A stretch of DNA of 64,000 nt from an uncultured Prevotellaceae bacterium (GCA_900316685.1 ONDS01000010.1:1-64000), one strand, 5' to 3'; positions 17,374-27,268 are shown, counted from the first letter of the stretch. Made by a program: numbers and translations. Notes: generated by a model from the letters alone, not told the origin.

Positions 17374-18563
17374 GCAAACCAGGATTCGGCGCTGTGGTAG
17401 CCGAAGTCTTCATTATCGCTGCCGAAGGTGACGTAATAGGTGAAGTGGCTCTCTGCCACCGACAACGTATAGGCGTAGTTGTCTTTGTTGGCGGGTTCTT
17501 CGCTGCGGACAATACTCTCGGGCACGCAAATGCCCAATCCCACGGTCTCGCGCTTATGGCCCACGGAGTCTTTCGCACTCACAGGCCAGTCGGTGCCCCA
17601 ACAGCCGCGCAAACCATGATAGTCGCTGAATTCGCGGCTTCCCTTCACGTTGATAATGCCGGTGCTCAAGGGGATTCCGAGGGCGGGACGGTCGAAGCTC
17701 ACATCCACACGGCACTCGCGATGACCGGCTATCAAGGTGTAACGGATGGTCATGTCGATGGGGGCGGTGCCGGCTACGACTTCCCAACCTTCATCCTTCA
17801 CCTCAACAATCGTGCGCAGCGGACCGCGACTAATGATTCGCTGACTCCTATGCTCCACCTCCTTCAGCATGGTGGGGGCGTTGCCGTCCCAACCGCGCAG
17901 GGTGCCCAAACCTAAGGTCTGGCCTACCCACAGCACGTCGTCGCCATAGCCGGCGGCCTTCTGCTCTGCGTCGGGATAAAATTGTGTGTCGCGCAATTCC
18001 AAGCCTTGATGATATTTGCCATAGATGTCCACGGTCTGCCGGTGGTCGAAATAGATGCGGTAGGCCACCAATTCGTTCTCAAAAGCTGCGCCATGATGGT
18101 GCAACATCCAGTAGGGATTCACACCGCGGTCCACGGTTAGGTGCGAGATGTAGAGATCTTGTTTGTTTTCCGACTTCACTTTCTTGTTGGTGAGCATCAG
18201 CTCTACATACACGCGCGGCTCAAAGCGTGTGGTGTCGGCCTCACTCAGCAGGGTGATGTCGTAACGCCGCTTTTCTTTCTTCCCTAAGTCGGCAAGGAAA
18301 AACAACTCGTCGTTCTTTCCGTCCCCATCCATGTCATCCAACTGATAAGGCAACACCTCATCGCCATACTTCACTATGGCTCCGCGTACGCTTTCATACT
18401 TCGACAAGTCCACACTCACAGGATAGTCCTTCCACGTCTCCTTCGAGGTGTTCTCCACCGTCACACTCATCTTTCGGCTGTCATCGGCCATGACATTCAG
18501 GTAAATACCCAATAGCCCGATAAATGCCACTCCCATTCGTTTCAATAGATCAGTTTTATTCAT
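17313..18563 (-). CDS. DUF4861 secreted protein, copy 1
   Basis: About 416 residues from the ATG at 18563; the longer frame to 18647 would cover the -7 element at 18621-18628. Signal peptide about 5-22. The body is the DUF4861 beta-sandwich (VTVENTSKETWKDYPVSV opening, YQLDDMDGDGKNDELFFLADL, later HHHGAAFENELVAYRIYFD). Function is unproven; members occur near pectin and other glycan lyases/hydrolases, so a carbohydrate role is inferred. It converges on and overlaps the GH2 gene. A paralogue is at 25977-27200. Confidence 0.75.
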   Translation of the reverse strand: MNKTDLLKRMGVAFIGLLGIYLNVMADDSRKMSVTVENTSKETWKDYPVSVDLSKYESVRGAIVKYGDEVLPYQLDDMDGDGKNDELFFLADLGKKEKRRYDITLLSEADTTRFEPRVYVELMLTNKKVKSENKQDLYISHLTVDRGVNPYWMLHHHGAAFENELVAYRIYFDHRQTVDIYGKYHQGLELRDTQFYPDAEQKAAGYGDDVLWVGQTLGLGTLRGWDGNAPTMLKEVEHRSQRIISRGPLRTIVEVKDEGWEVVAGTAPIDMTIRYTLIAGHRECRVDVSFDRPALGIPLSTGIINVKGSREFSDYHGLRGCWGTDWPVSAKDSVGHKRETVGLGICVPESIVRSEEPANKDNYAYTLSVAESHFTYYVTFGSDNEDFGYHSAESWFAYLRDWKRQLERESDCVKVF

Positions 18564-18620
18564 TGTTGCTCGATTATCATTTAACACCGTGTTTGTTTTA
18601 TGTTCCAACCTTTCTTCTGG

Positions 18621-18628
18621 CAAAGATA
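18621..18628 (-). promoter_or_regulatory. Candidate -7 element of DUF4861 copy 1
   Basis: TATCTTTG on the minus strand, about 58 bases before the ATG at 18563. The rest of the gap 18629-18819 is AT-rich with no gene seen. Confidence 0.45.
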
Positions 18629-18819
18629 GCACTTCTTCTTCAAACATGCAAGGGATGGCCCGTAAATTGCAGGGAATCCTTATTCCTCAGTGGCATCAAC
18701 TAATTTCTTTCCTAAACAATCCATGTACTGAATAGTTTCCTATGCCCTCACCCATTTGCAAATTTATTTTAATAAATAACTGCAAAACACCCTTGATTTT
18801 TAATTTTTTTAGCGAAAAA

Positions 18820-18851
18820 TTTGCTTTTTAAAATATTTTTTAGTAATTTTG
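18820..18851 (+). promoter_or_regulatory. Promoter of the GldB-like gene
   Basis: TTTG (18820-18823), 20-bp spacer, TAATTTTG (18844-18851). The start codon follows 27 bases later. Confidence 0.6.
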
Positions 18852-18878
18852 CCGTGATTTTTATACAACAGTAGAAGC

Positions 18879-19673
18879 GTGAGAAATCTTTGCGTCGTAT
18901 TCTTGTCTCTGTTGCTCCTATGTGCTTGCGACTTCAAATTCAAGAACGAGGAGAACGAAACTGTCGAATCGGTGGAAATACAACGATACGATAGGTTGGA
19001 GAGCTTGTACCTCACAACAGGCGATTTCTCCGCACTCCAACAGATGAGCACAGACTATCCCGTGGAAACGAGAACGCTCATCGAGGATGTGCTCAACCTC
19101 GGAAAGGTCGACGACCCTGACATCAACAGCAAATTCCTCGCTTTCTACCAAGATTCCACGCTGCAAAGCATCATCATCGAAGCGGAGTCGCAATATGCTT
19201 CCATGGACGACCTAAACAAGAGTTTCAACGATGCGTTCAAGAAACTCCAAGGGTGGGTGCCTGAGCTGAAAGCGCCCCTCATTTATGCTCAAATATGCGC
19301 ACTCGACCAAAGCATCATCATTGGCGACGCATCCGTGGGCATATCACTCGACAAATACCTTGGGGAGGATTATCCACCATATAAGAGGTATTATACTGAG
19401 GAACAGCGGAAAACGATGAACCGCGAAAACATCTTGCCTGACTGTCTGAGTTTCTATTTGCTCAGCCGTTACCATCTGCCCAATTTCGGCACTAGGCCAC
19501 AGTTTGACCGTGACATGCATGTGGGCAAGATACAGTGGGTGGTCAACAAAGCCATCGATAAGCCATTCTTCCAGTCCGAGTACATCACGGCCATCTCCAA
19601 ATACATGGCTAAACATCCCAATCTCTCCATCAAGGATTTGCTCGACATCACTGATTACGAAAAGTTCAAATAA
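18879..19673 (+). CDS. gldB: GldB-like lipoprotein
   Basis: 264 residues starting at GTG (18879), directly after a good promoter. A lipoprotein signal ends at LLLLCACDF (Cys near 17). The rest matches the layout of GldB: IQRYDRLE near the N-terminus, GKVDDPDINSKFLAFYQD, and the zincin-like C-terminal half with NILPDCLSFYLLSRYHLP. GldB is a gliding/type IX secretion associated lipoprotein of Bacteroidota; non-gliding Prevotella keep homologues. The link to type IX secretion fits the sorted surface protein at 55990. Confidence 0.75.
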   Translation: MRNLCVVFLSLLLLCACDFKFKNEENETVESVEIQRYDRLESLYLTTGDFSALQQMSTDYPVETRTLIEDVLNLGKVDDPDINSKFLAFYQDSTLQSIIIEAESQYASMDDLNKSFNDAFKKLQGWVPELKAPLIYAQICALDQSIIIGDASVGISLDKYLGEDYPPYKRYYTEEQRKTMNRENILPDCLSFYLLSRYHLPNFGTRPQFDRDMHVGKIQWVVNKAIDKPFFQSEYITAISKYMAKHPNLSIKDLLDITDYEKFK

Positions 19674-19682
19674 TGTTTTTAA

Positions 19683-19715
19683 TCAGCCCCATCAATTCGT
19701 GTAATTTGTAGCATA
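19683..19715. repeat. Dispersed aattcgtgtaatt repeat
   Basis: The words cccatcaattcgtgtaatttgtag resemble the aatccgtgtaattcgt repeats found in-frame inside the synthetase gene at 62072-62238. Here it is intergenic, just past the GldB stop. Nothing else is seen up to 19870 except aaccgcaac-type dyad atccgcaac/gttgcggat near 19839-19867. Confidence 0.4.
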
Positions 19716-19870
19716 ATGTATACGAGTTGTAGAGCTTGTTTATTCACATATTCGGGAAATTCGGGATAATATTTCTGCACACACTCGTGTACTATAATTC
19801 GCTTGATTCGTGGTTTTATCCGTTCGCTATAATCAATCATCCGCAACTAAACATAGTTGCGGATGATTGA

Positions 19871-22426
19871 TTAAAACCGTTGTTTCTCTTCATTTCCAGC
19901 GCCTGTTCCTTTATATTTTGAGTGGGTGGCATTGAAGTTATAAGAGAGGGTAAGACCGACGCATTGTCTATAGGAGTATAAATCCTGAGCCGTCTTCCCG
20001 ATGGCGTAATAGGTGGTAACCTTTGTTTTCGACGTGCGGAAGATGTCGTTGCCATAGAGTGTACACGTTAACTGTCCGTTACAGAATGACTTCTGTATTC
20101 GGGCATTCACTGCGAAGTTGCTGCCACGATACATGAATGCCCAATGGTTGCTGCCCGTGTAACTGATTTGGGCCAATGCCTTCGTCGTGGGGTTGATGAC
20201 GAACCAGTTCTTCAGGTCGAAACTGAATTCGGGCTTGTTCAATCTCTTTGGCGCACCATAGGCCTCAGTGTCAAACATCTGCTGATAGTAGTGGAGCATG
20301 AGCGAGGGCTGCCAGAAACCGAATTTCGGCGATGCAACGATGGTGGCATAGACTCGGTCTTGATGGTCAAAGTTTTCTGGCGTATATATGGCAATTTCAT
20401 TTTCATCGTCATATACCTTGCCTACATGGCTAAAGAGATCGTGCTCGTGAGTGTAGCCGGCAACAAGATTCAGCCATGAATAGGTCAGGGTGAAGTCGAT
20501 GCTCTGACGGACCGAGGGACGCAACAGCGGGTTGCCACCTTCGTAGAGCATACGGCTGTCGTAAATGATGATTGAACTCAACATGTAGTAAGGAGGACGG
20601 GTTATACGCTTGCTGTAACTCAGTTGTGCGCTCCACTTACCCTTCTGCCAGGCTACTGACGCATTGGGAAACCAATCGTTATAAATGCGGCTGGGTTCGG
20701 ATTGCCAGACGCCAAACGAACTGTAATCTGTCGATACGTGCTCATAGCGCAGACCGGCATTTAGGTGCCATGGACCCAGTTGCAGTTCATATTCGGCAAA
20801 GCCGGCAATATTCTTTTCTTTCATCTCATTGTCTGCTTCTGGGATGATGTCCTCGTCGTTATGGTTACGACCGTGGCTCTTCGTGCTTGTCGCTTCCGAC
20901 CCGGCAGTCAATACGCCTTTCCAAATTGGATAAGTAAGTACCAGTTTGCCTGCTATCATTCGGCGGTCTTCATTATTATGGGTGGTGATGGTTCGATCTC
21001 CCAATTCCTCACTCTGCTCCTGTCCGTAGAGATGGTCCTCCGATTCTCGATGCAGCATGGTCGCATTCAGGTCAATACCTAATTTCCCCACCTTACCCAC
21101 ATAATACGTGTTCAGTTCCCATACGGGTTTGTCTAATTCATGGATGTCCGTTAGCAGACGTACGTTACCGTAAAACGAGCCGTTTTTCTGGTAGTTTTGA
21201 TGCATATCTGTCTTCATGCGACCATATAGCATGTTTTGAGAAGAGAAACTAAGGCCTATGGAATGTTCGGTGTTGAAATCATAACTTAGTCCAGCCTTGT
21301 ATTGCAGAAGGGTCCAGGTGCTCCTGACGGGCAAATAGACATAGCCAGTGAACAGGTCTTTACTGATATGTAACTCCTGGTCGAGGTCTTGGTCGTTGCT
21401 TTGATGGCCGTTGTCGAGTGCCGCATTGGCAAAAACCTCCAGCCCGCCTGTGCGATATTTCAAGGTCAGGTCATCATAGTTGTTCCATTTGTTGTTCACC
21501 CACGTCTGACTGGTAGCCATCAGGCTTAATCCATCGCCCTGGGGCTTCAATGTCTTGATGCGGATGACAGCGTTCACCTCGGCATTGTATTGGGCTCCCG
21601 GGGTGGTGATGATGTCCACGTTCTTGATATCCACGGATTTCAATAGTCTCAACTCGCTGGCATCCGTCACCTTCTTGTTGTTGATGTATATCTCTGGCTC
21701 GCCCTTGGACAGGACGTTGAATTTGCCGTCACGCCCTTCTATCATCGGCAGCATCGACAGCAGGTCGTCAGCGGTGCCGATATCGTGCAGGATGGAATGT
21801 TGCACATCCACTGTCATTCCGCCCATGGTCATCTTGTATTGAGGAATCTCGCCCTTTATGGTGACACCTTTCACGGTATAGGTGTCGGGATGGAGGGCTA
21901 TGGTTCCAATGTGCCCTGTGGTAACTTGGCGGGTAACGGTCTTATAACCTACGTATGAGACTTTAACCACGACACGGCCGATTTTGCATGGAATGACGAA
22001 ATCGCCGTTCTCATTGCTCACGTTGCCATTGATAAAGGTTGAGTCTTGCGCACCCACATTGTACAATGCCACATTGGCGAATTCTATGGGAGCACCGTGT
22101 TCGTCAACCACACGGCCGATAACCTTTGTCTCTTCTTTCTGCGTACATTCTATGAAGATGCGGTCTTCATCGTACGTCACTTTCATGGGATAAAAACCGA
22201 TGACTTCGTGAAGGGCTTTTTCCAGAGTGACGTTTTGGAAGTGGCAGGTGACGGTAAAATCTTCCAGTTCGTCGTAAATAAAATAGATGGTCTTCTCGGT
22301 AGTGGCTGTATTGAGATCTTCAAGCACTTTCGAGAGTGACTGGTTCCGATAGTCGCGACTGATTTTCTGGGCGTTAAGGCACATGGCAAAAACGCACAAT
22401 AAGGCGGTAAAAACAGTTCTTTTCAT
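19871..22426 (-). CDS. TonB-dependent outer-membrane receptor of an ECF system
   Basis: About 851 residues from the ATG at 22426, the position that gives the cleanest signal peptide (MKRTVFTALLCVFAM...NAQ). Order: STN-like domain (about 20-95), carboxypeptidase-regulatory-like sandwich (about 100-185), plug (about 190-300) and a large beta barrel. The STN domain talks to the anti-sigma factor, and the anti-sigma and sigma genes lie immediately upstream in the same operon. The substrate is not evident. The barrel is of the shorter outer-membrane beta-barrel type without a SusD partner, so iron chelate, peptide or small-molecule sensing are all possible. Confidence 0.85.
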   Translation of the reverse strand: MKRTVFTALLCVFAMCLNAQKISRDYRNQSLSKVLEDLNTATTEKTIYFIYDELEDFTVTCHFQNVTLEKALHEVIGFYPMKVTYDEDRIFIECTQKEETKVIGRVVDEHGAPIEFANVALYNVGAQDSTFINGNVSNENGDFVIPCKIGRVVVKVSYVGYKTVTRQVTTGHIGTIALHPDTYTVKGVTIKGEIPQYKMTMGGMTVDVQHSILHDIGTADDLLSMLPMIEGRDGKFNVLSKGEPEIYINNKKVTDASELRLLKSVDIKNVDIITTPGAQYNAEVNAVIRIKTLKPQGDGLSLMATSQTWVNNKWNNYDDLTLKYRTGGLEVFANAALDNGHQSNDQDLDQELHISKDLFTGYVYLPVRSTWTLLQYKAGLSYDFNTEHSIGLSFSSQNMLYGRMKTDMHQNYQKNGSFYGNVRLLTDIHELDKPVWELNTYYVGKVGKLGIDLNATMLHRESEDHLYGQEQSEELGDRTITTHNNEDRRMIAGKLVLTYPIWKGVLTAGSEATSTKSHGRNHNDEDIIPEADNEMKEKNIAGFAEYELQLGPWHLNAGLRYEHVSTDYSSFGVWQSEPSRIYNDWFPNASVAWQKGKWSAQLSYSKRITRPPYYMLSSIIIYDSRMLYEGGNPLLRPSVRQSIDFTLTYSWLNLVAGYTHEHDLFSHVGKVYDDENEIAIYTPENFDHQDRVYATIVASPKFGFWQPSLMLHYYQQMFDTEAYGAPKRLNKPEFSFDLKNWFVINPTTKALAQISYTGSNHWAFMYRGSNFAVNARIQKSFCNGQLTCTLYGNDIFRTSKTKVTTYYAIGKTAQDLYSYRQCVGLTLSYNFNATHSKYKGTGAGNEEKQRF

Positions 22427-22442
22427 ATTCGTCTGCCTTATT

Positions 22443-23021
22443 TTATTTGACAATCAGTTGTCGGTTTTCCTGCGTGATGTGAATACGCTCAAACTTGTTG
22501 AAAGTGCCTATCACATCTTCTATCGGGGCGGTCTTGTCCCAAGTGAAGTAGAGACGAACATGTTTGCTGTTCTCGTTTTGGAAGATCACCTCATACTGAT
22601 AATGGGTGGCGATATCATTCAGCATTGTTGACAATTCGGTGTCCTCATATACGATGGGTGACATGGATTTGCTGACAGAATCAGAACGTTCTTTGAATGC
22701 CGGGGTTATCGTGTCATTTTCAACAGGTGATACAGTTGTCGGCTGCGAAGGTGTTTCTGATGGCGTAGAGTTGGCGGTTTTCCACAGGTGTATGGCGGCA
22801 TAGGTGATGCCCGAGAGCAACAGTGTGCCAATGAACATGGCGGCTATTTTCCTCAGTGGAGATGTGCGCCTCTTCGCTCTCAGTTCTTTCCTTTCAAAAC
22901 GCTGCCATTCTTCTTCGGCGCCAGGAGTGGGGATACTGTCATCGTTGAGCATCTGGTCAAGTTGCTCTTCGGTGTATTTTTCGGGATGTAATAGCATCCG
23001 CAGTTTCTCTTCTCTTGTCAT
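22443..23021 (-). CDS. Short FecR-type anti-sigma factor
   Basis: 192 residues: a cytoplasmic anti-sigma N-terminus (about 1-55), one transmembrane helix (about 62-82, IAAMFIGTLLLSGITYAAI), a Ser/Thr/Pro-rich linker and a C-terminal DUF4974/STN-like domain (about 135-192). The large central FecR sandwich of typical anti-sigma factors (~320 residues) is missing. It overlaps the sigma gene by four bases and precedes the receptor gene by 16 bases, so it should carry the receptor signal to the sigma factor. Confidence 0.75.
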   Translation of the reverse strand: MTREEKLRMLLHPEKYTEEQLDQMLNDDSIPTPGAEEEWQRFERKELRAKRRTSPLRKIAAMFIGTLLLSGITYAAIHLWKTANSTPSETPSQPTTVSPVENDTITPAFKERSDSVSKSMSPIVYEDTELSTMLNDIATHYQYEVIFQNENSKHVRLYFTWDKTAPIEDVIGTFNKFERIHITQENRQLIVK

Positions 23022-23503
23022 ACTTCTCGTCTTTTAAAAGTGGAACGTAGTTTCCTCAATCCATGCACGATGTGCTTGTTCACTGCTGAGAGACTGATGC
23101 CCAGTGTGTTGGATATATCCTTGTACGACTGTTCTTCATCGTAATGCATACGGATGACACGGCTGGTTTGCGCCGTCAACTTCTCATCGATATAGTTGTT
23201 GATGGCGGCTATCAGTTCATCGTCGTTTTCCGAAGACGCGAGTTCAATGGTATCGGGAATGATGCCAGTAACGTCTCTGCGTCGTGCGATGATGTTGAGG
23301 CAGCGATTGCGGACGCAAGTAAGAAGAAACGCGCATTGTGACTCTTCGCGCAGCGTGACGGTACCTGTCCACAACTGCGCGAAGACATCTTGTACAGCGT
23401 CTTTCGCCTCATCCTCGTCACCCAGCAACATGTAGGCTGCGCGATACATCCTGCTGTATTCCGAGAGGAAGAGTTGTTTGAATTGTTGTTCTCTACTTTG
23501 CAT
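23018..23503 (-). CDS. ECF RNA polymerase sigma factor
   Basis: 161 residues with sigma region 2 (YMLLGDEDEAKDAVQDVFAQLW near 26-47) and region 4 (SYKDISNTLGISLSAVNKH near 130). It is the first gene of the sigma/anti-sigma/receptor operon and probably activates that operon. A -7 element TATCTTTG is at 23579-23586 on the minus strand. Confidence 0.9.
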   Translation of the reverse strand: MQSREQQFKQLFLSEYSRMYRAAYMLLGDEDEAKDAVQDVFAQLWTGTVTLREESQCAFLLTCVRNRCLNIIARRRDVTGIIPDTIELASSENDDELIAAINNYIDEKLTAQTSRVIRMHYDEEQSYKDISNTLGISLSAVNKHIVHGLRKLRSTFKRREV

Positions 23504-23578
23504 CTTTTTTGTCGCTTATCTCTACTACATATACAGTTGAGCAGGAGAAATCATTACCCCAATATGACAATATTATTG

Positions 23579-23586
23579 CAAAGATA
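23579..23586 (-). promoter_or_regulatory. Candidate -7 element of the ECF operon
   Basis: TATCTTTG on the minus strand, 76 bases before the sigma ATG. No clear -33 partner; ECF-dependent control is possible. Confidence 0.4.
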
Positions 23587-23700
23587 CGTTTTTTCAAGGG
23601 AAAAGCATGCGTTCGAGCACTAAACAATGGAATCTTTATTCAGTCTTGCTCCTCTTTTATTTTTTTTATCTTTTAATTCTTTAATCTTTCATTTTTTCCT

Positions 23701-23708
23701 TATCTTTG
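23701..23708 (+). promoter_or_regulatory. -7 element of the DPP-IV gene, which decides its start
   Basis: TATCTTTG 20 bases before the ATG at 23729. The longer frame from 23627 would begin upstream of this promoter and encodes only hydrophobic, T-rich sequence, so the 23729 start is chosen. Confidence 0.55.
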
Positions 23709-23728
23709 CAATGTTTTATTGTAGACCT

Positions 23729-25948
23729 ATGAAAACATTGAAAAAAGTATATTCTTTGTTCTTGATGTGCCTGTTCTCCGCAACGACTTTTGCGGGGAAT
23801 AACCTTACCATTAGCGAAGTGGTAGATGGTACGTTCCGCAGTGATTATATCTACGAGATGAATATGCTTGCTGACGGAGTGAGTTATGCACAAATTGACT
23901 ACCAAAATGCACGAATCCTCAAATTTGATGTCAAGACTGGAGAGCAGACAGGTGTTCTTTTCGATGCAAATCAACTCAGCGGTGACCTGAAAAATACGCT
24001 CTCTGACATCGATGCCTATGAAATGAGCCCAGACGGGAAGAAGATGCTCTTACAGCTGAACACCAGCTATATCTACCGTCGTTCGTTTAAGGCTGACTTT
24101 TATGTCTACGACATCGCATCGAAAGACATCATCCTGCTGTCGAAAAACGGGCCACTGCAAAACCCCGTATGGTCACCGAAAGGCGACAAATTAGCGTTCG
24201 TCAGGGACAACAATATCTTCTTGTTCGACCTGAAAAACTCTACAGAGACTCAGATAACCGATGACGGCGAGAAAAACAAAATCATCAACGGCATCCCCGA
24301 TTGGGTCTATGAGGAAGAGTTCGGGTTTAGCAACGCCATGACATTCTCGGCCGACGGAAAAAAGATATGTTACCTCAAGTTCGATGAGTCGATGGTGAAA
24401 ATGTACCCTTTGCAGTTCTTTGCCGGCGACAAACCGAAATTTGAACAGTATGATTTATACCCTGGGGCGTATGAATACAAATATCCCAAGGCAGGAGAGG
24501 ACAATGCAAAATGCTCGGCATGGGCATACGACATAGCGTCGGCAACAACAAACAAAATCAACCTGCCCTATATTGAGGATGGATATATCCCACGAATCCT
24601 CCAACCCAACGATTTCGACAAGGTGGTGTTCTTCACCATGAACAGACATCAGGATGAACTCAACATCGTGGCGTGGAACCCCAAGGCGGACTCGTACCAG
24701 ACGCTGCTCACTGAAAAAGTGGACAAATATGTCAAGGAGGAGGCCATGGAACAGATAAAATTCACGAAAAAACATATCGTCGTGCCTAGCGACCGTGATG
24801 GCTTCATGCAGTTGTATGTCTATAATCAGGATGGACAGCTGGAGGCTAAGGCGACCAACGCGGCGTATGGAGTGATGGAGGTGTATGGCCTCGACGAGAA
24901 GACTAATACACTCTATTACCAAGCAGCGGAGAAGTCCCCATTGCAACGTGAGGTGTATGCCACGGTTATCAACGGTCCAACGAAATGTCTCACCAACAAC
25001 GGTGGAACGAGCAGCGCCCTCTTCACGGCAGACTTCAAATATTTTGTCTGCACATGGAGCACGGCAAACCATCCTTATGTGTTCTCTATCGTCGACAATC
25101 AGGGAAAACAAGTGAAAGCATTGGTTGAAAACGAAAAACTAATCGCGAAAATAAAAGATTATAACCTGCCAGGGAAAACATTCTTTGACTTCACAACATC
25201 GGAGGGCGTAAAACTTAACGGATGGATGATGAAACCAGTCGATTTCGATGAAAGCAAACGATATCCTGTCATCATGTTCCAATACAGTGGACCGGCAAAC
25301 CAACAGGTCGTCGATGCTTGGAATATAGGTTCGATGGGGCAGGGTGGGCTGTACGATGCCTACCTCACTCAACAGGGCTTCATCATCGTTTGTGTCGATG
25401 GTAGAGGAACGGGTGGCCGTGGAGCCGACTTCGAGAAATGCACATACCTCCGTCTAGGTCAGTTGGAATCGAAAGACCAAGTGGAAACGGCGCTCTACTT
25501 GCAACATTTGCCGTACGTCGACAAGGACAATATCGGTATCTGGGGATGGAGCTACGGAGGGTTCAACACGCTCATGAGTATGAGTGAGGGGCGCCCCGTG
25601 TTCAAGGCGGGCGTTGCAGTGGCTCCAGTCACCAATTGGCGTTACTATGACTCTGTCTATTCGGAACGGTTCATGCGTACACCTCGCGAAAACCCGACGG
25701 GATATGGTGTCAACCCCATAGCGAGAGCGAAAGATTTGCATGGAAAACTGCTCGTCTGCCACGGCCTGGCGGATGACAATGTGCACCCGCAGAACACCTT
25801 CGAATATTCGGAGGCGCTGGTGCAACTCGACAAGGATTTCAAGGAAGTCATCTACACCAATCGTAATCATAGCATCAGGGGGGGCAACACACGTAAACAT
25901 CTCCTTAGGCAGATTGCGCAGTTCTTTGGCGACAACTTGAAACAATAG
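23729..25948 (+). CDS. Dipeptidyl peptidase IV family serine peptidase (S9B)
   Basis: About 739 residues from 23729 with a signal peptide (to about 23). Beta-propeller (about 40-480) followed by the alpha/beta hydrolase domain. Catalytic Ser in WGWSYGGFN near 615, Asp in GLADDNVHP near 690 and His in NRNHSIRGG near 722. The DGYIP/EE segment of the propeller (DWVYEEEFGF) supplies the glutamates that hold the peptide amino end. It removes X-Pro or X-Ala dipeptides from peptides in the periplasm. Followed after 28 bases by DUF4861 copy 2. Confidence 0.93.
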   Translation: MKTLKKVYSLFLMCLFSATTFAGNNLTISEVVDGTFRSDYIYEMNMLADGVSYAQIDYQNARILKFDVKTGEQTGVLFDANQLSGDLKNTLSDIDAYEMSPDGKKMLLQLNTSYIYRRSFKADFYVYDIASKDIILLSKNGPLQNPVWSPKGDKLAFVRDNNIFLFDLKNSTETQITDDGEKNKIINGIPDWVYEEEFGFSNAMTFSADGKKICYLKFDESMVKMYPLQFFAGDKPKFEQYDLYPGAYEYKYPKAGEDNAKCSAWAYDIASATTNKINLPYIEDGYIPRILQPNDFDKVVFFTMNRHQDELNIVAWNPKADSYQTLLTEKVDKYVKEEAMEQIKFTKKHIVVPSDRDGFMQLYVYNQDGQLEAKATNAAYGVMEVYGLDEKTNTLYYQAAEKSPLQREVYATVINGPTKCLTNNGGTSSALFTADFKYFVCTWSTANHPYVFSIVDNQGKQVKALVENEKLIAKIKDYNLPGKTFFDFTTSEGVKLNGWMMKPVDFDESKRYPVIMFQYSGPANQQVVDAWNIGSMGQGGLYDAYLTQQGFIIVCVDGRGTGGRGADFEKCTYLRLGQLESKDQVETALYLQHLPYVDKDNIGIWGWSYGGFNTLMSMSEGRPVFKAGVAVAPVTNWRYYDSVYSERFMRTPRENPTGYGVNPIARAKDLHGKLLVCHGLADDNVHPQNTFEYSEALVQLDKDFKEVIYTNRNHSIRGGNTRKHLLRQIAQFFGDNLKQ

Positions 25949-25976
25949 ACAACAAAACTCTTAAAAACACTATCTT

Positions 25977-27200
25977 ATGAACAATCCAATGAAAGCAACC
26001 ATGATGGCTTTGGCGCTGATGGCATCGACTATGTCGGTCGCCAAAAGTGTTACGGTCACCATCGTCAACAATGAAAGACAACAACGGCAAGAGGTGGTGG
26101 AAATCAACGCACAGGAGGTGTTCTCCAAACTGGGACTGACTCCGGGCGACAAGAAGTTGGTCATTACCAATGCCCTTGGACAGGAGGTGGCATACCAACT
26201 GACTTATGATGGGCTCATCATCATCGACGTGGCCACTCGCCCCTGCGGCGAGGCCGTGTTTAAAATAGAACCGGGCGTGCCGCAACAGATGAAAACCTTC
26301 GTTTGTGGACGGCAATATCCGGAGAGGGTCGACGACATCGCGTGGGAAAACGACCGCACTGCTTACCGCCTCTACGGACCGGCCCTGCAACGCTCGGGCG
26401 AGAGGGCGTTCGGTATTGATGTGTGGCTGAAAAACACACCCGACCTCGTGGTCGAGCAGCGCTACGCCACAGAACTGGCGCACCACGGAGAGATACAGCA
26501 ACTCCTCAGTCAGGGTAAGCAGCAGGAGGCTCGGAAAATGGAGATAGCCACAACTTACCACTTCGATCACGGCTACGGCCTCGATTGCTATAAGGTGGGA
26601 CCATCGCTCGGATGTGGGGCACCGGCACTCATCAATAATGGCCAACTGCTCTTGCCTTATTGCTATAAGGATTATAAGATTCTTGACAACGGTCCGCTGC
26701 GCTTCACCGTGGAGCTGACCTACAATCCCACCAACATCAATGGCGAAACGGTGGTCGAGCATCGTATTCTCAGCCTTGATAAGGGCTCCAACTTCAATAA
26801 GATGGTGGTATGGTATGAGGGCATGAATAGAAAAACGGATGTGGCGGCGGGAGTGGTCGTACATCAAGAGGATACGCAAAGCATACTCACAGCAAGGGAT
26901 TATGTGGCGTATGCCGACCCCACGGACAACCCGCAGATGCAGAACTTCCAAATATATGTGGCGGCACTCTTTCCGCAGGGGGTCGACGAAACAAAAACCA
27001 TCTTCGATGAGACCCCCAAAAACGGCATAGCTGGTCATGTGGTGGGCGTTTGGAAGGACTGCGACCAGAACCAGCGACTGACCTACTATTTCGGTTCGGC
27101 TTGGAGCAAGAACGATGTGTCTACTTTCGACGAGTGGCGACTGCGTATCGAGAATTTCCTCAATGCGCTGCATAGCCCCCTCGCCGTTGCCGTCGAATAA
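25977..27200 (+). CDS. DUF4861 secreted protein, copy 2
   Basis: 407 residues with a signal peptide (about 5-22). DUF4861 sandwich: VTVTIVNNERQQRQEVVEI opening, YRLYGPALQ, later GLDCYKVGPSLGCGAPALI and FGSAWSKNDVSTFDEW near the end. It differs strongly from copy 1 at 17313, so the two are old paralogues. It stands between a peptidase and the indolepyruvate oxidoreductase genes, and its own role is unknown. An alternative ATG four codons in (25989) is possible. Confidence 0.75.
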   Translation: MNNPMKATMMALALMASTMSVAKSVTVTIVNNERQQRQEVVEINAQEVFSKLGLTPGDKKLVITNALGQEVAYQLTYDGLIIIDVATRPCGEAVFKIEPGVPQQMKTFVCGRQYPERVDDIAWENDRTAYRLYGPALQRSGERAFGIDVWLKNTPDLVVEQRYATELAHHGEIQQLLSQGKQQEARKMEIATTYHFDHGYGLDCYKVGPSLGCGAPALINNGQLLLPYCYKDYKILDNGPLRFTVELTYNPTNINGETVVEHRILSLDKGSNFNKMVVWYEGMNRKTDVAAGVVVHQEDTQSILTARDYVAYADPTDNPQMQNFQIYVAALFPQGVDETKTIFDETPKNGIAGHVVGVWKDCDQNQRLTYYFGSAWSKNDVSTFDEWRLRIENFLNALHSPLAVAVE

Positions 27201-27245
27201 TCTAACCTCCCCAAGGTAATGTCTAACCTCCTAAACTCCTAAAAT
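27201..27245. repeat. Dispersed aaggtaatgtctaa repeat before iorA
   Basis: Words caaggtaatgtctaacctcctaaactcctaa; a close copy is at about 36870-36910 before the YihY gene. Both lie just upstream of a plus-strand start codon. Confidence 0.5.
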
Positions 27246-27268
27246 TAATTATTCAATATCCTATTCTT

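Noticed and set aside
23627-23728. Longer start for the DPP-IV gene
   Set aside because: It precedes the -7 element at 23701-23708 and would hide the signal peptide that begins at 23729.
25905-27173. 422-residue minus-strand frame over DUF4861 copy 2
   Set aside because: It is the antisense shadow of a gene with clear family motifs and a signal peptide; its own sequence has no recognisable domain.
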